This document shows positions 15,148 to 20,284 of a DNA stretch of 20,284 bases, piece by piece. The translations under genes and the position numbers were made by a program. Position 1 is the first letter of the stretch. Every line of letters begins with the position of its first letter. The notes under the pieces were generated by a model. That model searched no databases. It was not told the origin of the DNA and saw only the letters and a list, made by a program, of their open reading frames with translations. Source of the DNA: Candidatus Hydrogenedens sp. (GTDB lineage Bacteria > Hydrogenedentota > Hydrogenedentia > Hydrogenedentales > Hydrogenedentaceae); the NCBI GenBank assembly GCA_035361075.1, contig DAOSBX010000053.1:1-20284 (forward strand), in the 5' to 3' direction.

Positions 15148-16545
15148 ATGAGTTCTAATGCAGAAACAGTTTTTATTAATGAAGAGGCAATATTTGATAC
15201 TCTTAAAAATAGCGTCAGGAAAGATGCCATCTATATTAGAGAAATTCTTGCAAAAGCCCTCGAATTAAAAGGACTGAATGAAACAGAAGTGGCTACCCTT
15301 GCAACGATTAGTGACCCTGACCTGTTAAAAGAACTTTTCGATACAGCCCGAAAGGTAAAAGAAGAAATTTATGGTAAAAGGCTGGTTCTTTTTGCTCCAC
15401 TTTATGTCTCAAATCTTTGTAAAAATGAATGCTTATATTGTGCGTTCCGAAGAAGTAATACATTAGTCCGCAGAAAGGCATTAACACAAGATGAAGTGAG
15501 GAAAGAAGTGGAAACATTAGTTGACCAGGGTCATAAACGAATTTTATTAGTTGCTGGTGAGTCCTATCCTTCCGAAGGATTTGATTATGTCATTCATTGT
15601 ATAGAAACAATTTATAGTGTTAAAAGAGATAGGGGAGAGATACGACGTGTCAACGTAAATATAGCCCCCTTATCGTTAGAGGAATTTAAAAGACTAAAAT
15701 CTGCAAAAATTGGAACATATCAATTGTTTCAGGAGACATACCACAGAGAAACATACCAGAAAGTTCATGTAGGTGGACTTAAAAAAGATTTTGACTGGAG
15801 AATCACCGCGATGGACCGTGCTATGAAAGCCGGTATCGATGATGTAGGTGTCGGTGTCCTTTTTGGCTTGTTTGATTGGAGATTTGAAATTCTTGCTCTG
15901 ATGCAACATATTAAACATTTAGAGGACACCTTTGGTGTAGGATGCCATACAATAAGTGTTCCCCGACTTGAACCTGCAGTAGGTTCTGACTTGGCTTCAC
16001 ATCCACCTTATCCAGTATCAGACCTTGATTTCCGAAAAATTGTAGCCATATTAAGACTTGCAGTGCCTTATACAGGAATAATTATGTCAACCCGTGAAAC
16101 ACCTAATATACGGAGAGAAACCTTTGCACTGGGTGTCTCACAAATCTCAGCAGGCAGTAGAACCAACCCCGGTGGTTACACGGGTAGCGAAGAAGAGGAC
16201 ATGAGTCAATTTTCCTTAGGTGACCACCGCAATCTGGATGAGGTTATCCGTGATATAACACAATTAGGTTATATACCTTCGTTTTGCACTGCATGTTATC
16301 GTTTAGGTCGGACAGGTGCTGACTTTATGGACCTTGCAAAACCAGGACTTATCAAAAATCATTGTGAAGTAAATGCACTAAGCACCTTCGCAGAATATCT
16401 CGAAGATTATGCCTCTCCTGAAACAAAACACATAGGTTGGACAAAGATTAAAGAAATATTAAACACAATGCCTGAAGTCCGAAAAACACGTACAGAAGAA
16501 ATGTTGGCTCGTGTGAAATCAGGCGAACGAGATGTCTATGTGTAA
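15148..16545 (+). CDS. hydG: [FeFe]-hydrogenase maturase HydG (tyrosine lyase, radical SAM)
   Basis: HydG cleaves tyrosine to p-cresol and dehydroglycine and makes the CO- and CN-bearing iron synthon of the H-cluster. The 465-residue product has the radical SAM motif CKNECLYC (Cys91, Cys95, Cys98), next to APLYVSNL, as in ThiH/HydG. The HydG-specific C-terminal auxiliary cluster motif CX2CX22C is intact (Cys380, Cys383, Cys406), within the sequence CTACYRLGRTGADFM. That motif distinguishes HydG from ThiH. A strong ribosome binding site (AAGGAG) precedes the ATG. The aspA-type gene starts 5 bases after its stop, so the two are almost certainly cotranscribed. Confidence 0.96.
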   Translation: MSSNAETVFINEEAIFDTLKNSVRKDAIYIREILAKALELKGLNETEVATLATISDPDLLKELFDTARKVKEEIYGKRLVLFAPLYVSNLCKNECLYCAFRRSNTLVRRKALTQDEVRKEVETLVDQGHKRILLVAGESYPSEGFDYVIHCIETIYSVKRDRGEIRRVNVNIAPLSLEEFKRLKSAKIGTYQLFQETYHRETYQKVHVGGLKKDFDWRITAMDRAMKAGIDDVGVGVLFGLFDWRFEILALMQHIKHLEDTFGVGCHTISVPRLEPAVGSDLASHPPYPVSDLDFRKIVAILRLAVPYTGIIMSTRETPNIRRETFALGVSQISAGSRTNPGGYTGSEEEDMSQFSLGDHRNLDEVIRDITQLGYIPSFCTACYRLGRTGADFMDLAKPGLIKNHCEVNALSTFAEYLEDYASPETKHIGWTKIKEILNTMPEVRKTRTEEMLARVKSGERDVYV

Positions 16546-16550
16546 ATGCT

Positions 16551-17969
16551 ATGTCAGACTACCGAATTGAAACCGATTTATTAGGTGAGAAAAAGATCCC
16601 TGCGGATGTCTATTGGGGTATCCATACTGCTCGTGCAGTAGAAAATTTTCCTATTTCCCGACACTCAGTTCATTCAGAATTAATCCAATCTTATGGAATT
16701 GTAAAACTCGCATGTGCAAAAACAAATTATTCGTTAGGATACTTAACACATCCTCCTAATAAATCATCGGCTATATTTAACGCATGCGAGGAAGTAGCAA
16801 TTGGTAAATGGAATGACCATATTATTGTGGATGCTCTACAGGGGGGAGCAGGAACCAGCACAAATATGAATATCAATGAAGTAATTGCAAATCGTGCCTT
16901 GGAAATTTTGGGCTATTCGAGAGGAAAATATGACATCATTTCCCCATTAGATGATATAAACCTACATCAATCTACAAATGATACTTATCCAACAGCTTTA
17001 AAACTTGCTACTATAAGAATGTTACGAAGATTAGAAACCGCAATTATTTTTCTTTTAGAGTCATTTCAAACTCTTGAAAAAGAGTTTTCAGATATCGTAA
17101 AAGTAGGACGAACAGAACTTCAGGATGCAACGTTAATCACATTAGGTCGGGAGATGGGTGCCTACGCAGATGCTTTAGCACGAGATCGCTGGCGTATCTA
17201 TAAATGTGAGGAGAGGTTACGCGTAGTAAACCTTGGGGGCACCGCAATAGGAACAGGGCTGGGTGCACCAAGAGATTACATTTTCCGTGTCGTAGATACT
17301 CTGCGAGAGTTATCGAATATTGGCTTTTCAAGAGCAGAAAATTTGGTAGATGCAACTCAAAATCTTGATGTTTTTGGAGAGGTATCAGGAATTATTCGTT
17401 CATATGCGATAACCCTCAACAAAATCGCTAATGATTTACGATTGATGTCTTCCGGACCCGAAGCAGGTCTGCGAGAAATTCAACTTCCACAACTACAAGC
17501 AGGTTCATCCATTATGCCCGGAAAAGTGAACCCTGTTTTGCCTGAAGCGGTATGCCAGGTTGCAATGTTAACATTTGGATTTGACCAGACTATCACATAT
17601 GCCTGTTCTTCCGGAAACCTTGAACTAAATCCTTTTCTTCCCTTGATTGCACATTGTTTATTAAATACAATCGAAATGCTAATAAATGTAACACAACTAT
17701 TCGCAGAAAAATGTGTTAAGGGAATATCACCAAATCGTGATGTTTGTAACAGGTATATAAACACTTCTACAGCAACCCTAACTGCTCTTATACAAAAAAT
17801 AGGTTATGAAAAAGCATGTATGATTGCCAAAAAAACAGGCAATTCAAAAAAAAGTATTCGAGAAATTGTATTAGAAGAAGGAATCTTAACTCCTGAAGAA
17901 TTTGATACTCTTTTAGCACCCGAATCCGTTTGTAAATTAGGTTTTACAGACCAGAATAATAAAAAGTAG
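16551..17969 (+). CDS. aspA: Aspartate ammonia-lyase (fumarase/aspartase superfamily) in the maturation operon
   Basis: This 472-residue member of the fumarase/aspartase superfamily probably converts L-aspartate to fumarate and ammonium. Signatures include GGAGTSTNMNINEVIANRALE, the HQSTND element (in NLHQSTNDTYPTA) and the catalytic loop GSSIMPGKVNP (318-328). The overall length fits aspartase (about 470). Distinguishing aspartase from class II fumarase by motif alone is not certain, but the N-terminal ETDLLGEKKIPADVYWGI is aspartase-like. It sits between hydG and hydF with gaps of 5 and 14 bases. As I recall, aspA-type genes accompany hydEFG in other anaerobes. A role in feeding ammonium to the azadithiolate ligand is plausible but unproven. 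Confidence 0.9.
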   Translation: MSDYRIETDLLGEKKIPADVYWGIHTARAVENFPISRHSVHSELIQSYGIVKLACAKTNYSLGYLTHPPNKSSAIFNACEEVAIGKWNDHIIVDALQGGAGTSTNMNINEVIANRALEILGYSRGKYDIISPLDDINLHQSTNDTYPTALKLATIRMLRRLETAIIFLLESFQTLEKEFSDIVKVGRTELQDATLITLGREMGAYADALARDRWRIYKCEERLRVVNLGGTAIGTGLGAPRDYIFRVVDTLRELSNIGFSRAENLVDATQNLDVFGEVSGIIRSYAITLNKIANDLRLMSSGPEAGLREIQLPQLQAGSSIMPGKVNPVLPEAVCQVAMLTFGFDQTITYACSSGNLELNPFLPLIAHCLLNTIEMLINVTQLFAEKCVKGISPNRDVCNRYINTSTATLTALIQKIGYEKACMIAKKTGNSKKSIREIVLEEGILTPEEFDTLLAPESVCKLGFTDQNNKK

Positions 17970-17983
17970 TTTAGGAATCGATT

Positions 17984-19234
17984 ATGTTTAGAGCCTCACC
18001 AAAATCATTTCGACTGCATATTGGTTTTTTTGGTAGAAGAAATGTTGGAAAATCCAGTTTACTTAATGCAATTACACGACAAAATGTCTCAATTGTATCT
18101 GAATCCGCAGGAACCACAACAGACCCCGTAGAAAAACCTATGGAACTATTACCATTAGGACCTGTCCTCTTCATTGATACCGCAGGTATTGATGATATCG
18201 GTGCTTTAGGGGAACTCCGAATACAGAAAACACGCCAAATTTTTGACCGAACCGATGTAGCAGTTATTGTTACCGAATCCGGTATATGGGGAGAATTTGA
18301 AGAAAGCTTGTATAACGAGTTTAAATCAAGAAATATCCCGATTGTTATTGTGTTTAACAAAGTAGACCTGCACGAACCCGATGAAACACTATGTAATAAG
18401 TTTAAAAATGAGAAAATTTTATATGTAAAGACTATTGCATCAAAGCAGGATGGTATTAGTGAACTCAAAAATGCCCTCATTTCTTCAGCCCCCGAAGATT
18501 TTATAAATAGTCCAACGATTTTAGGAGATTTGGTAGCTCCTGGTGAATTGGCTGTGCTTGTCGTGCCTATAGATAAAGAAGCACCTAAAGGACGACTTAT
18601 TATGCCTCAGGTTCAATCCATCCGTGATTTGTTAGATAACGATGCTATGTGTGTTGTTGTCAAGGAAAGGGAACTCCGTCGAATTTTAGAACAATTAAAA
18701 ACCCCACCTAAGATTGTTGTTACCGATTCACAAGCATTCTTAAAAGTCGTCGCAGATACTCCTCCCAATGTATGGGTTACAAGTTTTTCAATATTATTTT
18801 CAAGATTCCGTGGAGATTTAATTACACAGGTGGAAGGAACTCTTGCTATCGAATCATTGAAACCCGGAGATAAAATACTTATTGCAGAATCATGCTCGCA
18901 TCACCCTATTGCCGATGATATAGGAAGGGTTAAAATACCAAGATGGTTAATGCAATATGTCGGTGGAAAATTAGAATTTGATACTGTTCAGGGAAATGAT
19001 TTTTTTTCAGATTTAACAAAATATAAAATGGTTATACACTGTGGAGCATGCACACTCAATCGCCGTGCTATGTTAAATCGTATTATGCATTGCAAAAAAC
19101 AAGGGATACCAATAAGTAATTATGGGTTAACCATAGCCTATTCTTTAGGTATCCTCGAAAGGGCATTAGAACCGTTCCCATCCGCATTGGAAATATATAA
19201 ACAGAAAACAATAAAAAAAGTTGCAAAACATTAA
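17984..19234 (+). CDS. hydF: [FeFe]-hydrogenase maturation GTPase HydF
   Basis: HydF is the scaffold and GTPase on which the 2Fe subcluster is assembled before transfer to the hydrogenase. The 416-residue product has a P-loop GRRNVGKSS (17-25), the DTAG switch (65-68) and NKVD (125-128) in its N-terminal G domain. A dimerisation domain follows. The C-terminal cluster domain carries CSH (Cys304, His306) and, 45 residues on, HCGAC (His352, Cys353, Cys356), matching the CxH...HCxxC signature of HydF. All key residues are present. AGGA precedes the start, 14 bases after the aspA stop, and hydE follows 12 bases after the stop. Confidence 0.96.
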   Translation: MFRASPKSFRLHIGFFGRRNVGKSSLLNAITRQNVSIVSESAGTTTDPVEKPMELLPLGPVLFIDTAGIDDIGALGELRIQKTRQIFDRTDVAVIVTESGIWGEFEESLYNEFKSRNIPIVIVFNKVDLHEPDETLCNKFKNEKILYVKTIASKQDGISELKNALISSAPEDFINSPTILGDLVAPGELAVLVVPIDKEAPKGRLIMPQVQSIRDLLDNDAMCVVVKERELRRILEQLKTPPKIVVTDSQAFLKVVADTPPNVWVTSFSILFSRFRGDLITQVEGTLAIESLKPGDKILIAESCSHHPIADDIGRVKIPRWLMQYVGGKLEFDTVQGNDFFSDLTKYKMVIHCGACTLNRRAMLNRIMHCKKQGIPISNYGLTIAYSLGILERALEPFPSALEIYKQKTIKKVAKH

Positions 19235-19246
19235 ATAAAATAAAAC

Positions 19247-20284
19247 ATGGATAAAAAAGATATTATTAACTGGCTTCGTGAAAAAAACGAAGATAAATTA
19301 AGCGAACTATGGGAAATGGCAGATTCTATCCGCAGTAAATATGTAGGAGAAGAGGTGCATCTTCGAGGTTTGATAGAAATATCAAACTATTGCAAAAAAA
19401 ACTGTCTATACTGTGGAATACGAATTTCTAATAAAAAATTAACCCGATATAGAATGGAAGACAGCGAGATTTTGGAGTGTGTGGAATTTGCCAAAAGAAA
19501 TGGCTATGGAACAATAGTCCTTCAATCCGGGGAAGACCCCGATTTTACAAAAGAAAAAATTGCCGAGTTAATTAAAAAAATAAAAGAAAATGCAAATGTG
19601 GCTATTACATTAAGTTTAGGGGAGCAGGAAAAACACACATTAGAATTATGGAAATCTGCTGGAGCAAATCGTTATCTTCTTCGATTTGAAACTTCAGACG
19701 AAACACTATTTAATGAAATTCATTCATCAAAACAAGCAAAGAGTTTAGAAAACAGAATTAAACAACTAAAAATGCTTAAACAATTAGGCTACGAAGCAGG
19801 AAGTGGAATAATGATAGGAATACCCTATCAAACGTATGAAAGCATCGCTAATGATATCCTACTATTCAAACAATTAGACCTTGATATGATAGGAATAGGA
19901 CCATACATTCCTCATCCCGATACACCTTTAGGACAGGAATACCTTAATGAATATAAAAAAGATGATGAAAAATTTGTGCCAAACACAGAATTAATGACAT
20001 ATAAAGTCCTTGCATTGACCCGAATTATATGTCCAACCGTAAACATTCCTGCCACCACTGCCCTTGCAACTGTAAATACGCGAGAAGGTCGCATTTTAGC
20101 CCTGAATAGGGGAGCCAATGTTATCATGCCGAATCTCACTCCACCAAAATATAAAAAATTGTATGAAATTTATCCAGGTAAATCGTCCGCTGATGAACCT
20201 CCAGAAATTATTCATCAAAGTATAATGAAGATTATAGAAAAGGCAGGAAGAAAAGTAGGAACAGGGATGGGAAATCGTAAAAAA
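19247..20284 (+). CDS. hydE: [FeFe]-hydrogenase maturase HydE (radical SAM), 3' end cut by the window edge
   Basis: The reading frame is open from ATG 19247 to the last base, giving 346 codons. HydE proteins are about 350 residues, so only the last few residues and the stop should be missing. The radical SAM motif is CKKNCLYC (Cys49, Cys53, Cys56), in the context LIEISNYC. Further HydE signatures are GSGIMIGIPYQTYE, DMIGIGPYIPHPDTPLG and NVIMPNLTPPKYKKLYEIYPGK. HydE processes the iron synthon from HydG on the way to the diiron site. The Cys residues that bind a second cluster near the C-terminus in Thermotoga HydE are absent here; that cluster is known to be dispensable. The gene starts 12 bases after hydF. 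Confidence 0.95.
   Translation, partial: MDKKDIINWLREKNEDKLSELWEMADSIRSKYVGEEVHLRGLIEISNYCKKNCLYCGIRISNKKLTRYRMEDSEILECVEFAKRNGYGTIVLQSGEDPDFTKEKIAELIKKIKENANVAITLSLGEQEKHTLELWKSAGANRYLLRFETSDETLFNEIHSSKQAKSLENRIKQLKMLKQLGYEAGSGIMIGIPYQTYESIANDILLFKQLDLDMIGIGPYIPHPDTPLGQEYLNEYKKDDEKFVPNTELMTYKVLALTRIICPTVNIPATTALATVNTREGRILALNRGANVIMPNLTPPKYKKLYEIYPGKSSADEPPEIIHQSIMKIIEKAGRKVGTGMGNRKK

Noticed and set aside
1..20284. CRISPR arrays, tRNA or rRNA genes, insertion sequences, attachment sites
   Set aside because: No regularly spaced repeats, cloverleaf-like sequences, transposase motifs or terminal inverted repeats were seen on reading both strands.

Overview
The window is an AT-rich bacterial chromosome segment, probably from a strict anaerobe that makes or consumes hydrogen. 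About two thirds of it (roughly 6400 to the right edge) is a self-contained [FeFe]-hydrogenase island on the + strand. The left third carries cell-surface and envelope genes. The prepilin with an H-x-DG type C-terminus and the secreted proteins with Ig domains and a C-terminal membrane anchor resemble gene families common in Hydrogenedentota, Planctomycetota and Lentisphaerota-like bacteria. That placement is inference only; no rRNA or phylogenetic marker was seen.

Left third (1-6300). A type IV/type II prepilin-like protein (- strand) is divergent from a secreted protein with two tandem copies of a ~145-residue domain, an Ig-like domain and a C-terminal anchor. A PflX/COG1313-type radical SAM protein follows on the + strand. 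It converges, through a strong bidirectional terminator, on a large secreted SGNH/GDSL hydrolase that also ends in an Ig-like domain and a C-terminal anchor.

Structural hydrogenase operon (6397-14632). A perfect-consensus promoter (TTGACA-N17-TATAAT) is followed by two Rex-type operators with identical half-sites. It should transcribe rex, a NuoE-like subunit (HndA/HydC), a small HndB-type protein, a secreted DUF4832/glycosidase-like protein that looks out of place, a 1023-residue HndC/HydB subunit, and the catalytic HndD/HydA. A perfect 14-bp hairpin terminator follows. The HndC/HydB subunit is unusual: its normal C-terminal ferredoxin domain is replaced by a complete GltD/NfnB-like FAD and NAD(P)H-binding flavoprotein module. 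Rex senses the NADH/NAD+ ratio, so the operon is probably opened when the cell is over-reduced and needs to dispose of electrons as H2.

Maturation operon (14706-end). A single-domain CheY-like response regulator is followed by hydG, an aspartate ammonia-lyase gene, hydF and hydE, tightly packed. HydG, HydE and HydF build and insert the H-cluster. The lyase could supply ammonium or link to the amino-acid chemistry that provides the azadithiolate bridge. hydE runs off the right edge with 346 codons visible, so it is nearly complete.

The most noteworthy item is the fused HndC-NfnB subunit. Combined with an H-cluster subunit, it suggests an electron-bifurcating or transhydrogenase-like complex that could connect H2, NAD(H), ferredoxin and NADP(H) in one enzyme. 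No CRISPR array, tRNA, rRNA, insertion sequence or attachment site was recognised. No gene-free stretch exceeds 300 bases.
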